DNA from: Malaya genurostris
Lineage: Eukaryota; Arthropoda; Insecta; Diptera; Culicidae
DNA length: 64,000 nucleotides
Assembly: GCF_030247185.1 (NCBI RefSeq)
Contig: NC_080572.1
Location: forward strand, 101,919,698 to 101,983,697
Direction: 5' to 3'
Shown here: positions 1 through 10,477 of the stretch, one piece after another
Position numbering within the stretch: position 1 is the first letter of the stretch
Layout of the letters: each line of letters starts with the position of its first letter
Translations under genes and position numbers: made by a program
Notes under the pieces: model-generated
What the model was told of the DNA's origin: nothing
The model's input: the letters and a program-made list of their open reading frames with translations, nothing else
Databases searched by the model: none

Positions 1-252
1 TGGCTATATCTTTACTATAGAGAATAACACGTAAGAGTTTCATGCATGACTATCTTCCGTAATCATTATTTCTCCAAATTTAAAACTACATGAAATATCT
101 TATTTTCTAAATCCTTAAAAATTGTCTATTGAAATATATGCGGGGCATGACGCCCGATCGTGGAAAACATGAAAAATATACATTCTAAATTACGCGAAGT
201 GACAATTATCTGAACATAGAGGCAGGATAATCTTAAACAACGGGTAAACATC
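1..252. other. Left flank, no gene seen
   Basis: A+T-rich sequence with no open frame of note. It ends in the 5-bp stretch ACATC (248..252), which recurs at 7400..7404 and is the target-site duplication of the adjacent BEL element. I recognise nothing else here. Confidence 0.6.
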
Positions 253-595
253 TGTTCGGAGTAACGATTATCTAACTACGCGGTGAACTGGTGTTAAGTC
301 GGGATTAAATTCGGTCGATAAATTGGCACGATAAGCCTTAGAGATGTGCTTTGTTTGATGGTTTATATTCAACTAACGATAAAAAAGATCGATTCTGGCT
401 GTCCTATATCTCATATATAGGATCAGTACAGATTCAGGTAGAAAGCAAAAGGGAATAAAAAACTCACTATTCTATTGTGTTTGATGGTGAGAGATAAGAG
501 TGATACAGTAGGTACAAATTTTTGGGTGATAAAGCGAATAGAATATATGTTTGCCTGCTTGGCGTAATTGGGTTCTAAAAGATGATCACTTAACA
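253..595 (-). repeat. BEL 3' LTR
   Basis: 343 bp, nearly identical to 7057..7399. Because the element is read on the minus strand, this is its 3' LTR. The outer flank is the target duplication ACATC at 248..252. Confidence 0.93.
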
Positions 596-1080
596 TACGC
601 CGGCCACCGTTGAAACAAATTTCAACCTAAACTATTCTATCTATCCTATTTTTGTTACATACAGTACATAATTCTGTTTATATTTGTGTAAATATAATAT
701 CCACTTCGTAGTTGCTATGATTGTCGTTCAGTATCCAAAACCGGTTGCACTAGCTGCTAAATCCATTCGTCTGGTCGATCGTCGATTGTTGCTCTTCTTC
801 CAGTTCATCAGGCATTGCAGTTGTCGATCAGCTCGAACGTTTCTTCGACCAACATGACGGCATCCTGGTTAACATAAAATGCCCATTGGTTTCGTAATAG
901 TCGACGAAAAACTAGGTGCTCATGGTTGTGGGTTGGAACACGACATTATATCCAGCGGCCACAATGGAAGACAAAAAATTCAATTAACTTTTTGAAAATT
1001 CATTGAAACAAAATACTCACATGGTCCGAGGGCCTTTGGGCCCTCGGTCGTTGCACAGTACAGTCACTGTGATGGCAGAG
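596..1080 (-). other. BEL 3' untranslated segment
   Basis: This lies between the integrase stop codon and the 3' LTR and has no substantial open frame. It includes a perfect GC-rich inverted repeat (stems 1026..1034 and 1039..1047, 4-base loop) just past the stop codon. On the minus strand the stretch abutting the LTR is a weak purine-rich tract containing GGTGGCCGGCG, the likely place for second-strand priming. Confidence 0.6.
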
Positions 1081-2556
1081 TCACTCGTGATTAGTCATCT
1101 GGGTATCATCAGCCGTAGGTAACGATGATTCGCGTATGGGTAACACGCATATTTTGGAAATAGCCCGTCGGTATTCTCCGTCCTGTGTTTTCACCATGAC
1201 AACTCGAATATTTCCGTCGTCGGCCTTGAAAATATGAACCACTCTTCCAATGCGCCATTTAAGGGGTGGTAAGTTGTCCTCCTTTACCAATACCATGGTA
1301 CCAATAGCGATATTATCCATCTGACGTGTCCACTTCGTTCGTGGCTGCAATCCGGACAAGTACTCGGTGCTCCAGCGTTTCCAGATTCTGCGGAGAAACT
1401 TTTGGACCACTTGCCAACGATCGAGTCTGTTTAGAGGTACATTTTCTAACGACGGCTCAACAATGGTCGTAAGAGGGCGATGAATCAAAAAATGTCCAGG
1501 AGTAAGGAAATCAAGGTCTTCAGGGTCAGTAGAGGTTTGCGTTAGCGGCCGCGAGTTCAAACAAGCTTCTATCTGCGTCAGAAGTGTGGTCAGCTGATCG
1601 ACGGTTAACGTTGAATTGCCTAACGTAGCTCGAAGGTGCGATTTTAACGATTTGACGGCCGCCTCCCATAGGCCACCAAAGTTGGGAGACCGGGGAGGTA
1701 TAAATTTGAATTCTATGCCATCTTCCGCACACGAACGGGATACGGCATATTGCATTTGTTGAGAATTGAATTGTTTGGAAAGCTCCTCTAGCTCGCGTGA
1801 CGCTCCCTTGAAGTTGGTTGCATTATCGCATTCAATGAGCTTCGGTTTTCCGCGACGTGCAACGGAACGTTTTAGCGCTGCGATGAAGGAATCGGACGAT
1901 AGATCTCCCACCAATTCCACATGAACTGCCTTTACAGAGAGGCAAATGAAAATAACAACATAACATTTTATCATGGTCGATCGCCGCTGAGGATAACGAT
2001 AATAGAAAGGGCCGCATAGATCGACAGCAGTGCTCACAAAGGGTAAAGTTGGCGACACTCGTTCTGGCGGCAAGTCGCCCATAAGTTGCTCTTGAACACG
2101 TGGACGGCATCTGAAACAGCTTATGCAGGTATGCACAATTCTTCGAACCAGATTTCTAATACGGAGCGGCCAAAATTTCTCTCGAATGTGGGCTATTAAA
2201 AGCTGAGGCCCCGCATGAAACAGTTTTTCGTGATAATATCGAGCGACTAAATCGGTAAAAGGATGTCTGGAAGGTAATACCATTGGGTGCTTTCGATCGT
2301 ACGGGATTTGAGCATGTCGAAGTCGACCTCGAACTCTAAGTAATCCGTTTGATAAAATAGGAGTGCAAGTTCTTAGGGGTGATTTTGTCGCAACTTGCCC
2401 TGAATTAGCTATCGATTTGAAATCCTGTGTAAAGACCTCCTGTTGTGCCATACGAACCAACAATTCTACTGCTTCATTTAGTTCGGTAGTTAGCAAAAAT
2501 CCGTGCCTGCGAATTTTACGGTTTTTGGGATTGGTGTTAAAACGAAATCTTCGTAT
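1081..2556 (-). pseudogene. BEL polyprotein, integrase part after a TGA
   Basis: This continues the 2557..6459 frame without a shift, separated from it only by the TGA at 2557..2559. Its first long open stretch has no ATG at the front (the frame reads TTG at 2496), as expected for an internal polyprotein piece. Counting from 2496, the integrase zinc finger is H89, H94, C124, C127 and the catalytic triad is D159 (AVDLCGP), D224 (IECDNATNF) and E278 (GLWEAAVK). A C-terminal segment with WKRWSTEYL follows, as is usual in Pao elements (DUF5641-like). Integrase would insert the cDNA into host DNA. Because of the upstream TGA it could be made only by readthrough, or not at all. The integrase residues themselves look intact. 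Confidence 0.88.
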
Positions 2557-5500
2557 TCAGGCCACTAAGCGAACAAGGCCAATGTACGATGATCGTAGCG
2601 TAAAGATTGGGTTTGGTGGTGCTATTTGTACTGTTAATGAGACTGGTCTCTCTTCCAAGTCATCTATGTTAAAATCTATGCTCGAATCAAGGCACAGGGT
2701 ACTAGGCCAAAATCGCGACTGTTTTCCAATCCAATCTGGACCGTGCCACCAAATTGAATTCTGCTGTAGTTGATCAGGATCCATTCCCCGTGATATGATG
2801 TCAGCAGGGTTTTCTGTCCCGGAAACATGAGACCATATTCCTGCAGCTGTGATATGCTGTATCTCGGAAACTCTATTTGCCACAAATGTCTTCCAGCGGG
2901 ATGGAGATGCTGCTAACCAGTGCAAAACTATGGTCGAGTCTGTCCAAAAGACTGGTTTGGCATGAAATTTGACGGAATCCTGCACCTTTTGATATAAGTG
3001 AGCTAGTAACAATGCCGAGGAAAGTTCAAGCCGAGGTAAACAAATTCGTTTTTGTCTTTTGGTATCGCCGAGAGGAGCGACTTTCGATTTGGCAGTGAGT
3101 AAATGCACCGTTATAGTTCCGTCTTCTGCCACGGCCCGAACATAGATGCACGCGCCGTAAGCCTTTTCAGATGCATCGCAAAATCCATGCAATTCCATTG
3201 AACGAAGAACTCGAACAGGAGCTACCCAGCGAGGGACTTGTAGTTTACGAAGAGAATCTAAGTTGAGCCGGAATTCTCGCCATCGATCTTGCAACGTTTC
3301 ATCAAGCGGATCATCCCAAGTTTTCTGGCTTCTCCAGAGATCTTGAAGGTAGATTTTAGCCTGTACGATAACCGGTCCGACTAATCCTAGTGGGTCGAAA
3401 AGTTTGGCGGCATCAGAGAGTACTATTCGTTTTGTAATTTTCGTTGCATTACTCCATTTGGGTACGTCGAATAGAAATTGGTCGGTGGTTGTCCGCCACT
3501 GCAAGCCAAGTGTTTTTATAGGTGAAGAGGAGGCGTCGAGATCAAATAGAGTTCTTTCGTCTCTTAGGTCAGGTGATAAGTGGTGAAGAATCGAAGGGCA
3601 ATTAGACGACCATTTTCTGAGACTAAAACCAGCAGAGTGGAGTAAATCTAAAAGTTGTAAGCAGAGTTGCTGAGCGTCGAGAATATCGTCAACACCTGTC
3701 AACAAATCGTCCATATAGAAATCAGTAGCCACTACCTCAGCAGCTCTAGGATGTGTATCCCTTCCCAACTTCGCTAACTCTTGTAGGCATTTTGTCGCCA
3801 AATAAGGTGCACACGACGTTCCGTAGGTGACGGTGGTTAGTTGAAACGTACGTAATGGCTCCTGCGGGGAATTTCTCCAGATGATTTGTTGAAGCGGTTG
3901 ATCGGAAGAATGGACGACTACCTGTCGGTACATCTTTTCGATATCAGCGATTATAGCGTACCGAGACATACGAAATCGAAGAACTACGGAAATCATGTCA
4001 TCCTGCACTACAGGACCGACCATAAGTGCATCGTTTAAAGAAACGCCGGTATCAGTTGCACAAGATGCGTCAAAAACTACTCGTAATTTGGTGGTAAGAC
4101 TATCGGGCTTTATAACACAGTGATGAGGTAAGAAGTACGATGGCCAATAAAACGGGTCTGGCGTTTCAATCATATGGCCTAGTTCGCGATACTCTTCAAT
4201 AAAATTTGTGTACGATTCCTTCAGAGAAGGGTTCGCTGATAAACGACGTTCCAATGCAAGAAATCGTCTGACGGCAATCTCTTTTGACTTACCTAGCGTT
4301 GAGATGACTGGAGTTCTTTTTGGAAGATGTACTTCAAAACGCCCGGTTGTGTTTCGTATTGTAGTTGCTGCGAAGTACTCTTCGCAACGGGTTTCTTCGA
4401 TCGACAGCGTACTGGTAGTTTGGCACGACTCAAGTTCCCAAAAACGTGTCAATTGCGATTCAAGGACACTTGCATCACAAATGTGCGCAACCCGAAATGA
4501 TGAAGTAGGTGTGTTTCCTATCTTTCCGGACACAACCCACCCAAGAACAGTTTTTTGTAAAGTAGGTAGGTTAGGTCCGAGACGAATAATGCCTTCCTCG
4601 ATAAGATCGTAATACATTTCCATACCCAAAATCATATCGATAGGACCTGGGTCATTGAATGTGGGATCAGCGAGGACGATATTGGAGGGTATACTCCATT
4701 CCTCGGTGTTCAAGGGTTTTGCTGGTAGCTCTCTAGTGATTCCCGGTAAAACATGAAACGAATAATCTGAAGTGAAACCGGAACAGTGAGACTGCAGTCT
4801 GGCAATGACAGCATACGACGAGATGGTGGTAGAATTACCCACCCCACCGATTTCCTGATATGTTTTGATGCGCCGCAGTTTCAACTTTTGAGAGAAGTCC
4901 TCAGTGATCAAATTCAGTTGTGATGCTGGATCCAACAAGGCTCTTGCCCACAAAGCATATCCATGGGTATCTATAACCTTCACAACAGCAGTTTGTAGCA
5001 ATACCGTAGAAGGGATGGTTCTAACGTTTCCTAGCAGGGTAGTCGAGACATGGACAGTTTGTGCGGTGGAGGTAGTAGCCACTTGTTCCTCCAAAGTTGA
5101 CGGCTGATGAGGTGGACTAGGCCTAGGCTGAACGATTGGACCAGTACGACTCAATGGATTCTGATTAGGTGATGGAGTAGAAGGCGATTTTGTGTTGGAC
5201 GTATCCGACGACCGAAGTGTGACATTTTGATGCAACATAGTGTGATGTTTTTGATTACAAACTCTGCATGAACTTGAAGGACATTGTTTGACGAGGTGGG
5301 TAGAGGAGAAGCAATTTATGCAAAGTGAATTCTTCTTCACTGCTTCGAACCGATTAGCTACCGATAATTTCCGAAATGTATCACAATGGAATGGCGAGTG
5401 CGAAGATTGCTTACAAAACGGACAACTCTTTGTTTCCGAGTTTGAGATGACGGCGTAACTAAGCTTAGATTTCGAGAAGCGACCAGAATCGGTTTTGGGA

Positions 5501-6459
5501 GACTCTGATGTACGAGACTTTAATGGCGACAACGATTGCAATATTGTGCAATGCTCTCGCAAAAACTCAATTACCTCGGCATACCTTGGTACATCCGTTG
5601 ACTTATGATGCTGCTCCCATTGCTTCAGAGTAGCGGAATCCAAACGCGCGCATACCATATGTGCCAGTAATACACTCCATCCTTTAGTATCAATTTCAAC
5701 CTTTTCAATCATGTTTAAATTACGCTCGAAATCATCAATCAAATGAGATAGCGATTCATAACATTCTTTCCGCATTGGTTCAATATTCAATAGTGATTCA
5801 ATGTAAGCCTTAATGACAAGTTTTTTATTGTCGTAACGCCGGTTAAGTAAGTTCCAAGCTACAGAATAGTTTGCGCCTGTAATTTCGATCGATTCTATAA
5901 CTCTCTTTGCTTCTTTAGAGAGTGAGGAAACAAGAAATGTAAATTTATCAATAGGCCTTAGTTGGTGGTTTGCATCGATAAGACTAACGAAGGTGTCACG
6001 AAACGATAGCCAATTAGCTAACGTACCGTCGAAAGTGGGAAGTTTTACTTCTGGCAATTTTATTCTAGCAAAGGCTGAATCTGTGAGTATTTGGTTCTGT
6101 GGAACAACACGTTGTTCCGGGTTAAGAGCGATAGGAGTTTGTTTACGGAGTTCAGATATCAAAAATCCATATACCATCATATAATTATTTTCAAATTCAT
6201 CGCGTATCTTACGGTTATCATCCTCATCAGTAAGCAGTACGGTAGAGGCATCAGCATTCTCCTCTCTTTCGTCTAGCAATTCCAATTGTAAACGAACGGA
6301 TTGAAATTCGGCGAACACTCCGTCTAATCGCTTTTTCCAACCTTCAAGGAGTCTTTTGTCTCTTTGTTCATTATACGCATTCATCAAACTAACTAAATGA
6401 GTCATTGAATCAATGCAAAAGCGTCCTTGGCGCGAAAGTGTCTTCAGGCTTAGCGCCAT
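2557..6459 (-). CDS. BEL Gag-protease-RT-RNase H polyprotein
   Basis: 1,300 residues from a true ATG at 6459. The order is: a Gag region with a Pao-type DUF1759-like segment (about 130-290), a Cys/His region (346-410) that includes a CX2CX4HX4C knuckle (C380, C383, H388, C393), a proline-rich linker, a retropepsin-like protease with LLDPASQLN (D510), reverse transcriptase with DFYMDDLL (YMDD 915-918), then RNase H with D1095, E1145, D1174 and D1220. It would encode the particle protein and the enzymes that copy the element RNA into DNA in the cytoplasm. The protease reads DPAS where many aspartic proteases read D-S/T-G; Pao proteases vary here, so loss of function is not implied. The frame ends at a TGA between RNase H and integrase, where BEL elements normally have one continuous frame. 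Confidence 0.92.
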   Translation of the reverse strand: MALSLKTLSRQGRFCIDSMTHLVSLMNAYNEQRDKRLLEGWKKRLDGVFAEFQSVRLQLELLDEREENADASTVLLTDEDDNRKIRDEFENNYMMVYGFLISELRKQTPIALNPEQRVVPQNQILTDSAFARIKLPEVKLPTFDGTLANWLSFRDTFVSLIDANHQLRPIDKFTFLVSSLSKEAKRVIESIEITGANYSVAWNLLNRRYDNKKLVIKAYIESLLNIEPMRKECYESLSHLIDDFERNLNMIEKVEIDTKGWSVLLAHMVCARLDSATLKQWEQHHKSTDVPRYAEVIEFLREHCTILQSLSPLKSRTSESPKTDSGRFSKSKLSYAVISNSETKSCPFCKQSSHSPFHCDTFRKLSVANRFEAVKKNSLCINCFSSTHLVKQCPSSSCRVCNQKHHTMLHQNVTLRSSDTSNTKSPSTPSPNQNPLSRTGPIVQPRPSPPHQPSTLEEQVATTSTAQTVHVSTTLLGNVRTIPSTVLLQTAVVKVIDTHGYALWARALLDPASQLNLITEDFSQKLKLRRIKTYQEIGGVGNSTTISSYAVIARLQSHCSGFTSDYSFHVLPGITRELPAKPLNTEEWSIPSNIVLADPTFNDPGPIDMILGMEMYYDLIEEGIIRLGPNLPTLQKTVLGWVVSGKIGNTPTSSFRVAHICDASVLESQLTRFWELESCQTTSTLSIEETRCEEYFAATTIRNTTGRFEVHLPKRTPVISTLGKSKEIAVRRFLALERRLSANPSLKESYTNFIEEYRELGHMIETPDPFYWPSYFLPHHCVIKPDSLTTKLRVVFDASCATDTGVSLNDALMVGPVVQDDMISVVLRFRMSRYAIIADIEKMYRQVVVHSSDQPLQQIIWRNSPQEPLRTFQLTTVTYGTSCAPYLATKCLQELAKLGRDTHPRAAEVVATDFYMDDLLTGVDDILDAQQLCLQLLDLLHSAGFSLRKWSSNCPSILHHLSPDLRDERTLFDLDASSSPIKTLGLQWRTTTDQFLFDVPKWSNATKITKRIVLSDAAKLFDPLGLVGPVIVQAKIYLQDLWRSQKTWDDPLDETLQDRWREFRLNLDSLRKLQVPRWVAPVRVLRSMELHGFCDASEKAYGACIYVRAVAEDGTITVHLLTAKSKVAPLGDTKRQKRICLPRLELSSALLLAHLYQKVQDSVKFHAKPVFWTDSTIVLHWLAASPSRWKTFVANRVSEIQHITAAGIWSHVSGTENPADIISRGMDPDQLQQNSIWWHGPDWIGKQSRFWPSTLCLDSSIDFNIDDLEERPVSLTVQIAPPNPIFTLRSSYIGLVRLVA

Positions 6460-7056
6460 TTGATTAGATTACAAATAGGTCAGTTTAAAACTTCCTTTCA
6501 CTCCCAACTCAATTATCAAATTCGCCGATTTTCACACTTCGCCAAGTCACCACTTCCACGTTCATTAAAATACGAGCAGAGGTAAAACGTGGTTCACTTC
6601 AATCTATATAGAATTTGCTCAGATGCGACCATAATTCAATCCAATAAATTGTTCAATATAATTGAGCATGCGTACTTACAATCGGTCCGTTATTCTAGCC
6701 CAATTGTCCTTATACCTCTTTTGTTCAGTCCGAATAAAGACTATCCAAGCCAAGCCAGTTGGGAACAAATTAAATCACGGGTATAGTGCGAAAACGTTTC
6801 CAGCTACAAAGCGACACGTAGCTAAAATTATGTACTGCTGAAATTAACTTTACGCCTTCGCAATTTTATTCCGAACTAAGCGGTAACACTATTTTTCGTA
6901 GTTATGCACTGCTAGCCACCACGTGCTCTTTTATTGTATAGTGTTCGAAATGTTCACTATTTTAACCTTATAAACATGTGATTCACAACTAAACTGTCTC
7001 TTTCACTTTCTCGAATTTCACTCGCGCAATTGATCCGGCTCGAAGGACCAAATTTA
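6460..7056 (-). other. BEL 5' leader with candidate primer-binding site
   Basis: Untranslated leader between the 5' LTR and the Gag ATG. Six bases inside the LTR the minus strand reads TGGTCCTTCGAGCCGG (plus 7035..7050). It starts TGG, as a tRNA primer site should. The match is odd: the TCGA expected in a tRNA T-loop lies only a few bases from the CCA end, so the priming RNA cannot be named. Confidence 0.55.
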
Positions 7057-7399
7057 TGTTCGGAGTAACGATTATCTAACTACGCGGTGAACTGGTGTTA
7101 AGTCGGGATTAAATTCGGTCGATAAATTGGCACGATAAGCCTTAGAGATGTGCTTTGTTTGATGGTTTATATTCAACTAACGATAAAAAAGATCGATTCT
7201 GGCTGTCCTATATCTCATATATAGGATCAGTACAGATTCAGGTAGAAAGCAAAAGGGATTAAAAAACTCACTATTCTATTGTGTTTGATGGTGAGAGATA
7301 AGAGTGATACAGTAGGTACAAATTTTTGGGTGATAAAGCGAATAGAATATATGTTTGCCTGCTTGGCGTAATTGGGTTCTAAAAGATGATCACTTAACA
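7057..7399 (-). repeat. BEL 5' LTR
   Basis: 343 bp and the source of the element transcript on the minus strand. It matches 253..595 except for one visible base. The target duplication ACATC follows at 7400..7404. Confidence 0.93.
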
Positions 7400-7404
7400 A
7401 CATC

Positions 7405-9150
7405 CATCAAAACAATGCATTAAAGCTTATGACAACCACGGGGAAATATGCACCCTCATAAAGCTTCTTCTTCTTCTTTAAAGAAAGCTTTAGACTTTTC
7501 GTTCACGAAATATTTGCGAGGTGGAAGATTGTTCACTATTGTTCATTAAATTGATAACTTATGGATAATTGTTGTAAGTAAATTCTTGAGCATTTTGCCT
7601 CACACAATTCGGGTCGTTTTGCCCCCAAAAATATGAGACGATAAATTTGACGATTTTTCTATAAAATTGCAAATGCATCGTCTGTATTAGAACTAATTTT
7701 AGAAACCCGAATGTTTGGCAAAAAAGTTCACTGGTTACAAAATTAAAATCGTCTTCCTCACCCCAGAAAATTACTATGGAACGAACATCAAAAATTACTT
7801 ATAACAGAGACTAATAGCTTTTTTAAAAGTTTTCCAGATATGATTGAACCATCGCTACCAAAATTTTATAGTAATCTGTTGTTATGGCGGACTTTCAGTT
7901 CCATTAAAATTTCAGTTAAAAAAATTGGTATCTTTTTAGAAAAGCTAAAGGTGCATTATGCCTCGGGGGTGCGTTGTACCCCATCTTCCCCTATACTGGA
8001 AAAACACATTTGAAAATCTCTTGAAACCCACTTAACGCCAATTTTACTCTTCACTATACGTGGCTGTGTTTCGATTGAAAAAATAATTTTGAACGCTTAT
8101 AACTCAGTCATTTGTTGATGGATTTATATAGTTGAACTACCAATCCATTCGAAAACATTTAACATAAACATGTATGGAAACGTCGTTTCAATATTTTCCG
8201 AATATCAATTAGTTAAACAATTGTATGAAATTGTATGTAGAATTTGAAACGATGCACCTAAACTAAAGTACAGATTAGTTACATTTAACATTCTGAAACA
8301 CAAATATTATGAAATAACCAGTATAGTTCTTTATAATAAAATAATGGTGGTTCTGAAAAGAACCTTTTATGAAAGCGTTTGTGAATTGGAATTCCGATGG
8401 ATGCCGCTGACTTTCGTCATCTAATTCCAGGCTGAACTGTTGTACGTGGGTGCGATACTGATATGGTTGGTGTAGGTGTAACGTTTACAACCGATTATAA
8501 TCTTCCAATAAAGAAAACATTAATTCGCTGGGTTGATCGATGATACAATAGGCCTCATTTGTAGCATTTAGAAGGGTCAAATTGCGTAATTCTCTACGAT
8601 ATTAAACTCTGGAACATTTTTTGCAAAAACAAAGAAGGCTTCACTTGATCTCGATTACTGTGAATTTCACACAGCGAAAAGAGCACAAATCTAACCAAGC
8701 TGTTCTAGATTTGCACTAAACTGAGGATATTTACCTTCGATTTGCGAACAACAAATCCTAATAATTCTTTAGAAAACTTTTGAGCCATTAGAACGGCTAA
8801 TTTTGTGTAATGCTCTTCACCGTTGTTTTTTCATCAATGCTAATGACTGGCAGCTGTGACGTAATCGCTCTTGTCGGAGGCGAAACTAGCTTCACAAACG
8901 ACACAAAATACATCTGCTCGCAGTGGCGATAGAATCCAAACTGATCCAATTTTTGTTAAGAGCTTTTTCATTAATGGGCGGTCCTAACGGCTATAAAAAT
9001 AGTCGCATACAAAATTTTAATGTCGATTATTTCATTTCGGATTTGCATAATTTTTAGAAAGAAACTGCATCACGATCAAAAACTTATCACTCTCTCAGAG
9101 GGTAAATTTTGAAAAGGCACCCCATAGTAAAGTAAGTCGTATTCACGACA
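7405..9150. other. No gene recognised
   Basis: A+T-rich, with short broken frames only. A stretch near 8100..8230 resembles 12845..12940 (both contain TTTGTTGATGGATTT and a nearby ATTCGAAAAC), which suggests an old shared repeat. No recognisable protein homology. Confidence 0.5.
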
Positions 9151-9159
9151 AAAGTTGTG

Positions 9160-9405
9160 TGTAATGAATGTGGAAACCGCGCATCATATGGCTATTTTCG
9201 GAACGGATGTGAAGAGTAAGTGCAAGAAAATGATGATGATCATCAAAAGATCAAAATCCAAGATGGCGGCTTCCGGCTTATTGATATTGCATAAAACCTC
9301 TAACAATGTGGGTATCTTTGGAACGGAATTGATGAGTAGCTGTCGAAAAACGATGTTTTAAGGCGGTTCTGAAATTCAAGATGGCAACTTCCGGTTTTTT
9401 TTTAT
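9160..9405 (+). repeat. Fragment of the 117-bp CTTCCGG repeat family
   Basis: Two partial units with the family hallmarks AAGATGGCGRCTTCCGG, TTGATATT, AATATGGG-like and AACGATGTTT, in the same orientation as the array at 32.7 kb. It is cut at its right edge by the mariner beginning at 9425. The weak ORF across it is a by-product of the repeat. Confidence 0.7.
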
Positions 9406-9424
9406 TTTATACAACAATAACATA

Positions 9425-10336
9425 ACACATGGATCAATAAGTCCCGAGACTAACAACATTTTTTTGCAAATTTTTTTTTAATTCATCAACATAATCACCT
9501 TTTAGGGTGATACAATGGTTCCAACGTTTTTCCAATTTTTCAATACCATGTTTATAAAAAAATTTATCCTTCGCTTCAAAATAAGCTTCAGTTTCAGCGA
9601 TGACCTACTCATTTGAGCCAAATCTTTTACCCTGGAGCATTTTTTTAAGATCAGCAAAGAGCCAGTAGTCACTGGGGACTAAATTTGGCGAGTATGGGGG
9701 GCGAGGAAGCAGATCAAAGCCCAATTCGGTCAATTTCGCCATAGTTTTCATCGACTTGTGGCAGGGTGCATTTTGTTCCATCGAAAGCAATCGCGGCACC
9801 CACTTGGAAAAAACCTTTTTCATGCTCAATTTTTCATGAAGGATAGTAAATACACTTCCATATGATATCTGTGTCATCTCAGCAATCTCACGGAGCTTCA
9901 CTTTACGATCTTTCATTATAATTTTTGTCACTTCACTCACATTTTCCGGTGTAACGGCTTCCACAGGTCTACCCGAGCGTTCCGCGTCATTTGTGTCGGT
10001 ACGACCACGTTTAAACTCGGCGACCCACCGACAAATCGTTGCTTTTGATGGACAAGAGTCCGGATAACATTTTTCAATCCATTGTTTCGCTTGCACGGTG
10101 TTTTTACCCATTAAAAAACAATGTTTTATCAAAACACGAAACTCCGTTTTTTTCCATTTTTTAAACAAACTACAAAACGACTTTACTCCAACCTCGATAA
10201 CTCAGCTGTTTCTGGTCGGATCGACTTAAAATTTTGACCCGTTTCAAGCAAAGGTTAGTACTCTAGAAAGACGTGGTTACTGGTTTACTACGAGTGCCAT
10301 ATCTGCTTTAGTCTCGGGACTTATTGATCCATGTGT
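9425..10336 (-). mobile_element. Mariner element, internally deleted
   Basis: 912 bp bounded by 29-bp perfect terminal inverted repeats (starting ACACATGGATCAATAAG on the left) with the TA duplication of mariner insertion at 9423..9424 and 10337..10338. It is shorter than the usual 1.25-1.3 kb. The missing part falls inside the transposase, so it could move only if transposase came from elsewhere. Confidence 0.93.
9480..10168 (-). pseudogene. Mariner transposase, catalytic core deleted
   Basis: The N-terminus is intact from ATG 10168, with the paired helix-turn-helix region (TICRWVAEFKRG, then a second HTH around EIAEMTQISYGSV). After SMEQ the frame jumps straight to NAPCHKS, so the first catalytic Asp region is deleted and the Asp normally preceding NAPCH is lost. 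The last Asp survives in PNLVPSDYW, 34 residues beyond the missing one, which fits D,D34D mariners. A stop at 9605..9607 then interrupts a C-terminal tail that is otherwise still readable (about 9480..9604). The enzyme is certainly inactive. Confidence 0.9.
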
Positions 10337-10477
10337 TATTTAAAGGCACACTGCTTAAGCTCTAAGATGCCAAGGGTATTTTCTAATTTTAATTAACGAC
10401 CAACTTAAAACTAGGATATTATTCATTAGGGTAGTGGCGAATTCCTGTCGCAATGCGACCATTCTGGCGATTTATTT

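Larger units (their letters stand above)
253..7399 (-). mobile_element. BEL/Pao LTR retrotransposon, complete
   Basis: A full-length element of 7,147 bp read on the minus strand. Two 343-bp direct repeats (253..595 and 7057..7399) both begin TGTTCGGAGTAAC and end CACTTAACA in plus orientation. ACATC flanks the element on both sides as a 5-bp target duplication. Between the LTRs one reading frame carries Gag, aspartic protease, reverse transcriptase with YMDD, RNase H and integrase, the BEL/Pao order. The LTRs differ at one base that I can see (near 454 against 7258), which points to a young insertion. The only coding lesion seen is a TGA at 2557..2559. Confidence 0.95.

Noticed and set aside
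2363..6276. Several plus-strand ORFs inside the BEL region
   Set aside because: Shadows of the minus-strand polyprotein frame.
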